NCBI GenBank assembly: GCA_964444685.1
Contig: CAYUIG010000045.1
Location: 1 to 25,833, forward strand
Length of the DNA: 25,833 nucleotides
Direction of reading: 5' to 3'
Source of the DNA: CAYUIG01 sp964444685
Lineage (GTDB): Bacteria > Gemmatimonadota > Gemmatimonadetes > Longimicrobiales > RSA9
Below, piece after piece: positions 14,981 through 23,033 of this stretch. Each line of letters begins with the position of its first letter. Positions within the stretch are counted from its first letter, which is position 1. The translations under genes and the position numbers were made by a program. The notes beneath the pieces were generated by a model. The model saw only the letters and a list, made by a program, of their open reading frames with translations, had not been told where the DNA came from and searched no databases.

Positions 14981-17596
14981 ATGGACGCCACGCGCTGGAC
15001 CACGATCGAGCGACTGTTCGATGCCGCGCTCGCCATTCCGATCACCGAGCGCGACGCCTTCCTCGACAGCGCCACGGGCGATCCCGCCATCCGCGCCGAG
15101 ATCCAGGCTCTGCTCTCCGAGCACGAGGCGACCGGACCGTTCGACGCGCTCGCCGCCGAACTCGCCGGTGCGTCCGAGGAAACGATCGACGAACCGCCGC
15201 CGATCGGCACGCGCTTCGGCGCATGGCGCATCGTGAGTGTGCTCGGGCGCGGCGGCATGGGCACCGTCTGCGAAGCGGAACGCGACGACGGCCAGTTCGA
15301 GCAGCGGGTCGCCATCAAGCTCCTGCGCCGGGCCGACCCCGAATCACACAGCCGCTTCCTTGCCGAACGACGCATCCTCGGTCGGCTCACACATCCGAAC
15401 ATCGCACGCATTCTCGATGGCGGAGTGACCGACGACGGTCGGCCGTGGTTCGCCATGGAGCTGGTGGACGGAGAGCCCATCGACCGCTGGTGCGCTGCGC
15501 ACGCACTCTCCGTGCGCGACCGGCTCCTGCTGTTCCTCACCGTGTGCCGCTCCGTCGAGTTCGCGCACCGGCACCTCGTCGTGCATCGCGACCTCAAACC
15601 GTCCAACGTCCTCGTCACCGCAGATGGGACCGCCAAGCTGCTCGACTTCGGCATCGCAGGACTGCACGAGGACGCCGGCGCGGCTACGGAGCCGGTGCGG
15701 CTCCTGCCGCTTACGCCCGCGTACGCATCGCCCGAACAGCTTGCCGGCAGTGCCATCACCACTTCGAGCGACGTCTACCAGCTCGGACTTCTGCTCGTGG
15801 AGCTGCTCACCAACACCCGCACGCCACCGTCGCGTGCACTGCGAGGTGATCTCGCCGCGATCGCCGGCATGGCGCTGCAACCGGAACCGGAGCGGCGCTA
15901 CCCGTCCGCTGCGGTCCTCGCCGATGATGTCCAGCGACATCTCGATCACCACCCGGTAGTGGCCCGGCCACGCACGCCCGTGTACCGCACCGCGCGCTTC
16001 CTCGTGCGGCACCGCCTGGCCGCCGGCATTGCAGCGGTCGGACTCGCGGTCGCAGTGGCGTTCGGTGCCACGTTCGCCGCACAGGCGCGACGCGTAGCGC
16101 GTGAACGCGATCGCGCCGAACGCGTGTCCACGCTGCTCGTGGATCTGTTTCGCAGCGCCGATCCGTGGGTGGCCCGCGGCGACTCGATCACGGTGCACGC
16201 GCTGCTCGCCGCCGCACCCGCGCGCGTCCGCGCCGAGCTTGCGGATGAGCCGGAAGCCCGCGCCACGATGCTGGCCACACTCGCCGCGGTCTTCGGCAAC
16301 CTCGGCCTCCCGGCGGATGCCCGAGAGCTGCTCGGTGAAGTCGTGAGCATCCGGCGCGAGGTGCTGGCCGCGGACCATCCGGACCTCGCCGATGCGCTCG
16401 TGCGCTACGGCATTGCCCACATCTCGACCGGTGACGTGCGCGCCGCCCTGCCCTTCATCGAGGAAGGCGCGCGCCTGACCGAGCGGCGCCGGGGAACGGA
16501 TCCCGCACTGCGTGCGCGCATCCGCGCCGAGTACGCCTACGCGCTGCACCTGAACGGCCGGATCGACGAAGCCCGCGACCGGTATCGCGCAGCAATCGAG
16601 GAGCTGCGCACGCGGCCGGACTACCGCGACACGTACGCGCGTGCCCTCGCGAACCTCGGCTGGCTCGAGGACGTGCAGGGGAATTCCGAAGCAGCACGCA
16701 ACCTGCTCCAGGAGGCGCTCGAGGTGCGCCGCGCCGCTACCTCGGGCCCGGACCCGGACGTCGCAAACAGCCTGTCGGCGCTCGCTCAATCGCTGCTCGC
16801 CGCGGGTGACGCCGCAGCAGCCGAGCCGCTCGCACTGGAAGCGCTCGGCATCCGGCGCGCCGTCTTCCCCGACTCGCATCCGCGCATCCGCGAAAGCCTG
16901 CACACACTCGCCGGGATCAACAGCCGCCTCGGCAGGGATGCTGCGGCCGATTCGCTCTACCGCTCCGCGCTCGCGATGGCACGGAGCGCCGAAGGCGCGT
17001 CCGACATCGCACGCGTCAGCAACGATTACGCCGTGTTCCTGCGTGACCGCGGGGGCGCGGCTGCGGCCGTGCCGCTGTTCGAAAGCGCGATCGCTGCCTA
17101 CGCCGCTGCACTGGGCGACGACGCCGCCTCGACCCACGTCGCCCGTGCCAACCTCGCCTCCACACTCACGGTGCTCGGACGCGCACCCGACGCCGTTCCG
17201 CTGTTCGATGCCGCACTCCCGGCCCTCGCACGCGCATGGTCCGACGACGATGCACGGCTCGGCCAGTGGACCGTCGACTACGGTGTCGCACTCTCGCTGG
17301 TGGACCGGCTCGACGAGGCGGAGAGCGTTTTGCGGCGCGCGCTCGCGATCGAGACCGCCGCACTGCCGCCGGGACATTGGCGCATCATCCGCGCGCAGGG
17401 CGTGCTCGGGGCCTGCCTCACGCGCCTCGGCCGCTACGACGAAGCCGAGCCGCTCATGCTCGGCAGCTACGAGCAGCTCCAGAGCCAGCGCGGTGACGCC
17501 GATCCCTACACCCGCGACGCGCTGAACAACCTGATCCGCTTCTACGAGCGATGGGGTAAGCCGGACCGCGCCGCGCACTTCCGCGCGCGCACGTAG
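14981..17596 (+). CDS. Membrane Ser/Thr protein kinase with TPR repeats
   Basis: The 871-aa protein has a 75-residue N-terminal helical part, a Hanks-type kinase domain, one membrane helix (about 346-366) and a long C-terminal tetratricopeptide region. Kinase motifs are complete: GRGGMGTV glycine loop (about 88-96), VAIK lysine, HRDLKPSNV catalytic loop (about 200), DFG (about 221) and YASPEQL. TPR units from about 400 to 860 contain repeated A-x-x-L-Y/L-R-x-A-L patterns (LLQEALEVRR, LALEALGIRR, LYRSALAMAR). The kinase is cytoplasmic and the TPRs likely extracytoplasmic, so it may sense envelope proteins and signal to the adjacent sigma factor. The gene is in an operon with it. Confidence 0.93.
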   Translation: MDATRWTTIERLFDAALAIPITERDAFLDSATGDPAIRAEIQALLSEHEATGPFDALAAELAGASEETIDEPPPIGTRFGAWRIVSVLGRGGMGTVCEAERDDGQFEQRVAIKLLRRADPESHSRFLAERRILGRLTHPNIARILDGGVTDDGRPWFAMELVDGEPIDRWCAAHALSVRDRLLLFLTVCRSVEFAHRHLVVHRDLKPSNVLVTADGTAKLLDFGIAGLHEDAGAATEPVRLLPLTPAYASPEQLAGSAITTSSDVYQLGLLLVELLTNTRTPPSRALRGDLAAIAGMALQPEPERRYPSAAVLADDVQRHLDHHPVVARPRTPVYRTARFLVRHRLAAGIAAVGLAVAVAFGATFAAQARRVARERDRAERVSTLLVDLFRSADPWVARGDSITVHALLAAAPARVRAELADEPEARATMLATLAAVFGNLGLPADARELLGEVVSIRREVLAADHPDLADALVRYGIAHISTGDVRAALPFIEEGARLTERRRGTDPALRARIRAEYAYALHLNGRIDEARDRYRAAIEELRTRPDYRDTYARALANLGWLEDVQGNSEAARNLLQEALEVRRAATSGPDPDVANSLSALAQSLLAAGDAAAAEPLALEALGIRRAVFPDSHPRIRESLHTLAGINSRLGRDAAADSLYRSALAMARSAEGASDIARVSNDYAVFLRDRGGAAAAVPLFESAIAAYAAALGDDAASTHVARANLASTLTVLGRAPDAVPLFDAALPALARAWSDDDARLGQWTVDYGVALSLVDRLDEAESVLRRALAIETAALPPGHWRIIRAQGVLGACLTRLGRYDEAEPLMLGSYEQLQSQRGDADPYTRDALNNLIRFYERWGKPDRAAHFRART

Positions 17597-17604
17597 CCAC
17601 TCGG

Positions 17605-17633
17605 TTGGCCCTCCCCGCGAACCGTTCTATACT
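17605..17633 (+). promoter_or_regulatory. Candidate promoter of DUF4159 gene (leaderless)
   Basis: TTGGCC (17605-17610) and TATACT (17628-17633) have the ideal 17-base spacer. The -10 box ends five bases before the ATG at 17639, placing the transcript start on or next to the start codon; no Shine-Dalgarno is present. Confidence 0.5.
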
Positions 17634-17638
17634 CAGGC

Positions 17639-18325
17639 ATGGTTTCGCGCCGCTCCTTCCTCGCCACGGTCCTCGCCGCGCCCGCCCTGTTCCTGGGTGC
17701 CGCGCGCCGCTACGAGTTCGTCTTTGCGCGGCTGCGTTACGACTCGGGCGACTGGGACTACAATCCGAAGGTGTGCGCGAACGTGCTGGACGCGGTGCTC
17801 CAGTACACGACCATCCCGGTGTACCAGGAAGAAGTCGTGATCACGGCCGACTCGCCCGAGCTGGCATCCTTTCCCTTCCTCTTCATGACCGGCCACAAGC
17901 TGGTGCGCTTCAGCGAAGCGGAGCGGCGGGGGCTGGTGCGCTTCGTTGAAAATGGCGGGCTGCTGTTCGCGGACGACTGCAACCACGACGTCAACGGCCT
18001 GTTCGCCACGTCCTTCGAGGCCGAGATGCGGCGCGCGTTCACGGGCCCCGACGTACTGGCGAAGATCCCGAACGACCATCCGCTCTACCGTGCGTTCTTC
18101 GACTTTCCGGACGGTCCGCCGCAGACCGCACAGGAGCTGAACGGCTGGGGAGACCAGATCGTGCACGACTATCTGCGCGGGATCGAGCGGAACGGCCGGC
18201 TGGGCGTGGTCTACTCGAACAAGGACTATGGCCGGGACTGGGACTACGACTGGCGCAACAAACGCTTCCGCGCACGCGACAACACGAAGTTCGCCGTCAA
18301 TCTGGTCGTCTACAGCATGACGTGA
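17639..18325 (+). CDS. Tat-exported DUF4159 protein
   Basis: The 228-aa protein starts MVSRRSFLATVLAAPALFLGA, a twin-arginine signal with the SRRSFL motif. The mature part, from RYEFVFARLRYDSGDWDYNP, through FLFMTGHKLVRFSEAE and LVRFVENGGLLFADDC, is the DUF4159 family, which has a glutamine-amidotransferase-like fold without known enzymatic role. In related genomes DUF4159 genes occur with MoxR/Bat-type operons. Here it converges on such an operon, separated by a terminator hairpin. Function is unknown. Confidence 0.9.
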   Translation: MVSRRSFLATVLAAPALFLGAARRYEFVFARLRYDSGDWDYNPKVCANVLDAVLQYTTIPVYQEEVVITADSPELASFPFLFMTGHKLVRFSEAERRGLVRFVENGGLLFADDCNHDVNGLFATSFEAEMRRAFTGPDVLAKIPNDHPLYRAFFDFPDGPPQTAQELNGWGDQIVHDYLRGIERNGRLGVVYSNKDYGRDWDYDWRNKRFRARDNTKFAVNLVVYSMT

Positions 18326-18361
18326 AAAAGCCGCCGGACACCCGCAGGTGCCCGGCGGCCT
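18325..18361 (-). terminator. Hairpin terminator between convergent DUF4159 and tldD
   Basis: GCCGCCGG (18330-18337) pairs with CCGGCGGC (18352-18359), extended by an inner CACC/GGTG stem around a CGCA loop. On the minus strand it is followed by CTTTTT, so it is a proper intrinsic terminator for the tldD operon; on the plus side the tail is CTTCC, weaker. Confidence 0.8.
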
Positions 18362-18386
18362 TCCGAATCCGCGGCAACCGAAGGGA

Positions 18387-20045
18387 TTATTCGAACGCCG
18401 CGCCCACCATGATGTTGCGGATCAGCAGCCAGGGCGAGCCGTGCGAGATGCTGTTGGTCTGCGTCGGCTGCCCCTTCGCGTCGCCGCCCGTTCCGAACAT
18501 CTGGTACTCGTCCGGACCCGTGAGGCCGTCGAGGTTGGCCCAGAAGTCGGTGGTGATGGCGTTGTAGGTGACGTCGGTCACCATGCGCGTGATCTTCCCG
18601 TCCTTGATCTCCCAGAAGCAGTGGCCGCCGAACTGGCCGTTGTAGCGCTGCTGGTCGATCGAGTAGCTGCCGCGCCCGTCGATCATCACGCCGTTCTTCA
18701 CGTCCGCGATCAGCTCCTCCCTCGACGGGGATCCGACCGGGCCGGGCTCCACGTGGATGTTGGGCATGCGCAGGAACGGATAGTCCCGCCAGGACGAGCC
18801 GTACGTGCAGCCGCGGCTGAAGTCCTCGTTCAGGAAGTGCGCGGTCTCGCGGTTCGTCTGCAGCCCGACCAGGATGCCCTCGCGAACGATCGGCCACTCC
18901 ATGTTCTTCACGCCGTCGTCATCGAAGCCGCACGAGCCGAGGCCGCGGCTCGTCTTGTCGGCGGTCACGTTGAACAGCGGCGAGCCGTACTTCAGCGTGC
19001 CGACGTCGGACAGCTTCACGAAGCTCGTGCCGGCATAGTTGGCCTCGTAGCCCACGATGCGGTCCAGCTCGGTGGCGTGCGCCACGATCTCGTGGATCGT
19101 GAGCATCGCGTGCGACGGCGACAGGATCAGATCCCGCAGACCGGCCTCACCCAGCGGCTTCGCGGTGCACATCTCCACCGCCTCGCTCGCCACGCGCTCG
19201 GCCGACTCGAGGAAGTCCGTCTCTTCCGCGATCTCCCAGCCGCCGGTCCCCGCCACGCCCGGGTAATTCCGCGTGCGCGTCACGTCGCCCACCCTCGCCG
19301 TCACGTTCATCGACGGCGACGTGGTGAAGATCTCCTGCTCGATGTACGAGCCGTGGCTGGACGCGAAGTAGCGCCACTCGTAGTTCTGGTTCACGGTGAC
19401 GTTGACCGCGGTCACGCCCTCGACACCCTTCGCGCGGTCCACGACCGCCTGGCACCACGCGTCCTTGTCATCCTTCGACACGCTGTCCGGGTGCTTCACC
19501 ATCGGCGTGATGTAGTGCTCGACGTACGTGGGCACCGGAGCGAGCCGGACATCTGCACGCTTCGCGATCGCGCTCGCGCGCGCGACTTCCGTTGCGAGCC
19601 GCGTGATGCGCCGGATCTCCTCCGGCGTGACGATCGGGCTGCTGGCGAAGCCCCAGACGCCGCTGTGGATCACGCGCACGCCGAAGCCGGCCGCCTTGCG
19701 CTCCTCCGGGCTCGGTATGCCCGTCGTGCCGCCGCCACCGCCGAACCCGCCGAAGCCGCCACCGCCGCCGAAGCCGCCACCGCCACCACCACCGCCGTGA
19801 CGGGCGGAGCCGCCCTGGAGCCGGCTGTTCAGGGTGAAGCGGATGTCGGAGTAGCTGCACCCCGCCAGCTTCGCCTCGGCCAGTGAGATGTCGGCCAGCT
19901 CCTTGAACCTCGAGTCGAGCGGCCGCCCCTTCGGCGACAGCGCGATCATCTCCGCGACGATGTCGTGCGCGATGAGGTTCGATGCGCCGAACGCGAGCGC
20001 GCCCGCGCCCGCACTCCTGATGAACTCGCGACGTGTAGGACTCAT
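18387..20045 (-). CDS. tldD: TldD-family metalloprotease with Tat signal
   Basis: The 552-aa protein starts MSPTRREFIRSAGAGALAFG, a twin-arginine signal. The TldD metal motif HExxxH is HEIVAH (residues 318-323), followed by FVKLSDVGTLKYGSPLFNVT and a GSCGFDDDG segment matching the GSFGYDDEG of the family. TldD forms a heterodimeric Zn protease with TldE that degrades unfolded or modified peptides. A Gly/Phe-rich low-complexity stretch (about residues 82-107) is inserted in the N-terminal domain. ATG 20045 is used because it starts the signal peptide; a TTG at 20063 adds six residues. GAGGAGG lies close upstream. It follows tldE by seven bases. Confidence 0.93.
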   Translation of the reverse strand: MSPTRREFIRSAGAGALAFGASNLIAHDIVAEMIALSPKGRPLDSRFKELADISLAEAKLAGCSYSDIRFTLNSRLQGGSARHGGGGGGGGFGGGGGFGGFGGGGGTTGIPSPEERKAAGFGVRVIHSGVWGFASSPIVTPEEIRRITRLATEVARASAIAKRADVRLAPVPTYVEHYITPMVKHPDSVSKDDKDAWCQAVVDRAKGVEGVTAVNVTVNQNYEWRYFASSHGSYIEQEIFTTSPSMNVTARVGDVTRTRNYPGVAGTGGWEIAEETDFLESAERVASEAVEMCTAKPLGEAGLRDLILSPSHAMLTIHEIVAHATELDRIVGYEANYAGTSFVKLSDVGTLKYGSPLFNVTADKTSRGLGSCGFDDDGVKNMEWPIVREGILVGLQTNRETAHFLNEDFSRGCTYGSSWRDYPFLRMPNIHVEPGPVGSPSREELIADVKNGVMIDGRGSYSIDQQRYNGQFGGHCFWEIKDGKITRMVTDVTYNAITTDFWANLDGLTGPDEYQMFGTGGDAKGQPTQTNSISHGSPWLLIRNIMVGAAFE

Positions 20046-20052
20046 GGCCTCC

Positions 20053-21435
20053 TCATGGCGCAACGGCCGGCGAGATGGACGTCATGTAGAACTCCTCGAT
20101 TCGGACGGGCGGAACGAGTGCGGTGTTCTGGCCGTCGTACGACTCGCCCATGTGCATGAGCACCGGCTTGCCGACGAGCGACAGATTGTTGTAGCCGACG
20201 AGCGGCGACATATTCCAGCGGAAGTTCTGCACCGGCCCCACGATCTCGCCGTTCTCGATCAGGAACAGCCCGTCGCGGGTCATGCCCGTGTTGAGCAGCG
20301 GGATCGTCTCCGACGGCACGCCGCGGATGTACCAGAAGAACGTGACGAGCAGTCCGCGCCGCGTCTGTGCGATCATGTCCTCGATGGACAGGTCGGACCC
20401 CTCCATGACGAGGCTCATGTTCGGCGTCGCGGCTGCGCCGCGCGCGAAGCTCTTCAGCACGCCGTTCTCCACCCACGTCACGGGCGCGGCCGGCTTGTTG
20501 TCGTTGCGGATCGGCGTCTGACGGAGGATGGGATTGCCGATGTCGCTCTTCAGCGTGAACAGCTCGCTGAAGATGCGGTCGCCCACCTTCTTGTCCTCCA
20601 TGAACGTGCGTGCGTTGGCGCCACCGCCGCCGCCGAAGCCGCCGCCGCCGAACCCGCCACCAGGTCCGCCCTCACCCTCTTCGCCCGGCGGTCCGAAGTT
20701 GAAGATGTTCGTCATGAGGGAGAGGAATCGTGCGTTGGCGCGCGGCTCGAGGATGACGGTGTAGCGACCCGGCTCGACCGCGCGCGGCGCGCGGCTGCGC
20801 AGCGCCTTGTTCCCCGCGATGTCGGTGAGCGCCTTTGCGTCGATCATCGACACGTCCTTCACGCCCGTGATGCCGGCCCAGCCCGACCCGCTGCCGTCGG
20901 GCATGCGGCAGGTCAGCACGAAGCCGGTCTCCGCCACGCGGTAGTACGCGAACAGGCCGGCCGAGTTGGCCCTGCAGTTCGTCTGGTCGGTCTTCGGGAT
21001 GTAGCCCGCGCCCAGCACCCCCATGCGTTCGGCAAGGTCGATGCTGTCCTTGACCATCTGCCCGCGCTCGGCCGGTCCGAAGTTCACGGTCTGCGGCAGC
21101 GCGGCATCGACGGGGATGTACTCCTGCGGCCCGAGCAGCTCGGACAGATTGTCGCGCTCCTCGGCCTCGTTCGCGGCCTTCAGCGCTTCATCCACCATCG
21201 CGCGCAGCCCCTCATCGCTGAAGTCGCGCGTCGATGCTTCCCCCGTCTTCTTCCCGACCCGGACCGTGACCTCCACCTCGCGGTCGTACTGTACGAGGTT
21301 GGTCGTGATCGAGGAGTTCGCCCACCGCGTGCCCGACCGCTCGCCGCCCTCGAGCGTCACCTCGACGCCATCGGCGGACGAGGCCATGTCGATGACCTTG
21401 TCGGTGATCGCCTTCGCCTGCTCGCGTGTGTACAT
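20053..21435 (-). CDS. tldE: TldE/PmbA-family protein
   Basis: The 460-aa product is the catalytically inactive partner fold of TldD: it lacks HExxxH and has family segments such as DGVEVTLEGGERSGTRWANS, TFFWYIRGVPSETIPLL with GMTRDGLFLIENGEIVGPV, and NNLSLVG. It starts at ATG 21435 without any export signal, unlike its partner. A Gly/Phe-rich loop (about residues 250-275) interrupts the domain just after NIFNFGPPGEEG. It ends seven bases before tldD, so the two are co-expressed. The heterodimer is expected from E. coli TldD/TldE. Confidence 0.92.
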   Translation of the reverse strand: MYTREQAKAITDKVIDMASSADGVEVTLEGGERSGTRWANSSITTNLVQYDREVEVTVRVGKKTGEASTRDFSDEGLRAMVDEALKAANEAEERDNLSELLGPQEYIPVDAALPQTVNFGPAERGQMVKDSIDLAERMGVLGAGYIPKTDQTNCRANSAGLFAYYRVAETGFVLTCRMPDGSGSGWAGITGVKDVSMIDAKALTDIAGNKALRSRAPRAVEPGRYTVILEPRANARFLSLMTNIFNFGPPGEEGEGGPGGGFGGGGFGGGGGANARTFMEDKKVGDRIFSELFTLKSDIGNPILRQTPIRNDNKPAAPVTWVENGVLKSFARGAAATPNMSLVMEGSDLSIEDMIAQTRRGLLVTFFWYIRGVPSETIPLLNTGMTRDGLFLIENGEIVGPVQNFRWNMSPLVGYNNLSLVGKPVLMHMGESYDGQNTALVPPVRIEEFYMTSISPAVAP

Positions 21436-21475
21436 GTCCCGCCCTGCGTGAGGATTCGAAAGTGTCGGCCCGCCG

Positions 21476-23033
21476 TCAGGCAAGGCCGCGCCGCCGCCGC
21501 CACCACCATTCGCCGCCGAGCGCCAGCACGAACGGCACGATCCACCACGGGGATCGCATCGGATGCCACGTCTCCGCCCGGCGCACCGGATTCAGCGCGC
21601 CCACGAGTCCGGCGCGCAGCGCATCGAGATCGTCTTCCGCGATGACAGAACCGCCGCGCGAGGCGGCCCAGGCCTCGAGGTGGGCGCCTGGATCCGGCCG
21701 CGCCTGCCTCGCAGCCGGATCCACGCGCAACGCGACGATGGTTTCCGCACCGCCGCTCGACACCCGGATGATATGCAGCCCCGGCGCCTCGGGCGCACGC
21801 ACGTGCCCCACGAAGCGTCCGGGGCCGCCATCGGGTAGGACGCGCACCGGCGTCGCTTCGTTTGCGACCTCGAGGTCCGCCGACACGCGCGCCTGAATCT
21901 CGGCCCCGGGCGTCGGCTCCGCGAGCGCGGCGTCTCGCACCGTGATGACAAGGTTCGTCGTGCCGCCCGGCGGCAGTGCGGTCTCCTCGAGGTACGCCTC
22001 GAGCGACGGCGCGGCCGCAGCCGCCGAACGCGCGATCCACGTGCGCCAGAACGCCGCGAAATCCGACGCCGCCGGGTCGCGATGCCGCCATGCATCCAGC
22101 GCGCCGCTCACCATCAGCCCGCCCGCACCCACCGCGGTCTCCCAGACGATGGGCCGGCCCGTCCCGTCCACCGCCACGGCCCCGGCTCCGGGCGGGAGCG
22201 CGCGCGGCCAGCGGAGCTCCGACGCGCGCAGCGTGTCGGTACCATCGTGGATCTCGATGACGCCCGTTCCGCGCGCGGACTCCCACTGCGCCACGCCGGT
22301 GAGCGGATCCNNNNNNNNNNNNNNNNNNNNNNNNNNNNNNNNNNNNNNNNNNNNNNNNNNNNNNNNNNNNNNNNNNNNNNNNNNNNNNNNNNNNNNNNNN
22401 NNNNNNNNNNTCGAGCGCGCGCCTCACGTAGGTCGACGCCCAGGTCGGCCGGGTGTCGTGGAAGAGCACGCGCCAGCGGCGCTCGTGCACGAACACTGCA
22501 CCGTCGACCACCGCGCGTTCCTCGCCGTTCACCATCGCGGTGAGCCGGATCGACGTGGGACCGTCCTGCGCCGGCACCCAGGTCAGGCGCGCGCGGCCGC
22601 TCGAGTCGGTGACGGCGCGGTCCACCGTCACGCCGCCCGCACTCAGCACGACTTCCACCGGTATGGTCGAAGACACGCGCGCATCGATGCGCACAGCGGA
22701 CGCGAGCGGCGCGCTCGACGGCATGTCCGCCGACTCGAATGCGACGCTTCCCGCGTCACGTTCCGGCGCGATCACGAACACCGGCGCCGCCAGCGACGCG
22801 CCCCCTGGCGGTGTGCCAACCACGACGGTGGCTTCTGCACCGCCGAACGGCGCACGCAGTACGCGGAAGTCGTCGCGCAGCGTGCGCGCGATGCGATCGG
22901 CCAGCGCGTCGTCCCGTGTGTCCGCAACGACGGCGACATCGGCGCGCACGGTGCGCGGCGTCGTGATCGCGGGATCGATCACGGCGGCAATGGCGATCGC
23001 GAGCGCGGTCACGCGCAGCAGCGTCGGGATCAC
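21476..23033 (-). CDS. Bat-operon membrane protein of unknown function, interrupted by assembly gap
   Basis: The N-terminal part (23033-22411) begins with a hydrophobic helix (IPTLLRVTALAIAIAAVIDP) and a domain with ADVAVVADTRDDALADRIAR that looks amidotransferase- or vWA-like. The C-terminal part (22310-21476) holds a beta-sandwich-like region and ends with a membrane helix (WWIVPFVLALGGEWWW) and an arginine-rich tail. The two halves are in different frames across the 100 N, so the gap is a placeholder of unknown true length. The GTG start at 23033 overlaps the upstream stop (GTGA). Topology and place match the large anchored proteins found after BatA/DUF4175 genes. No enzymatic motif seen. 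Confidence 0.75.
22311..22410. other. Assembly gap (100 N)
   Basis: Exactly 100 N, the convention for a gap of unknown length. Frame analysis shows the real length is not 100 plus a multiple of three. Confidence 0.95.

Noticed and set aside
15344..17578. 744-aa minus-strand frame opposite the kinase
   Set aside because: GC-rich codon shadow; the plus strand has full kinase motifs.
19734..19800. Triplet repeat array as CRISPR or satellite
   Set aside because: It is the codon-level repetition of the Gly/Phe-rich TldD loop.
18348..19886. 512-aa plus-strand frame opposite tldD
   Set aside because: No domain; tldD on the minus strand is clear. Its Ala/Thr-rich tail mirrors the Gly-rich loop.
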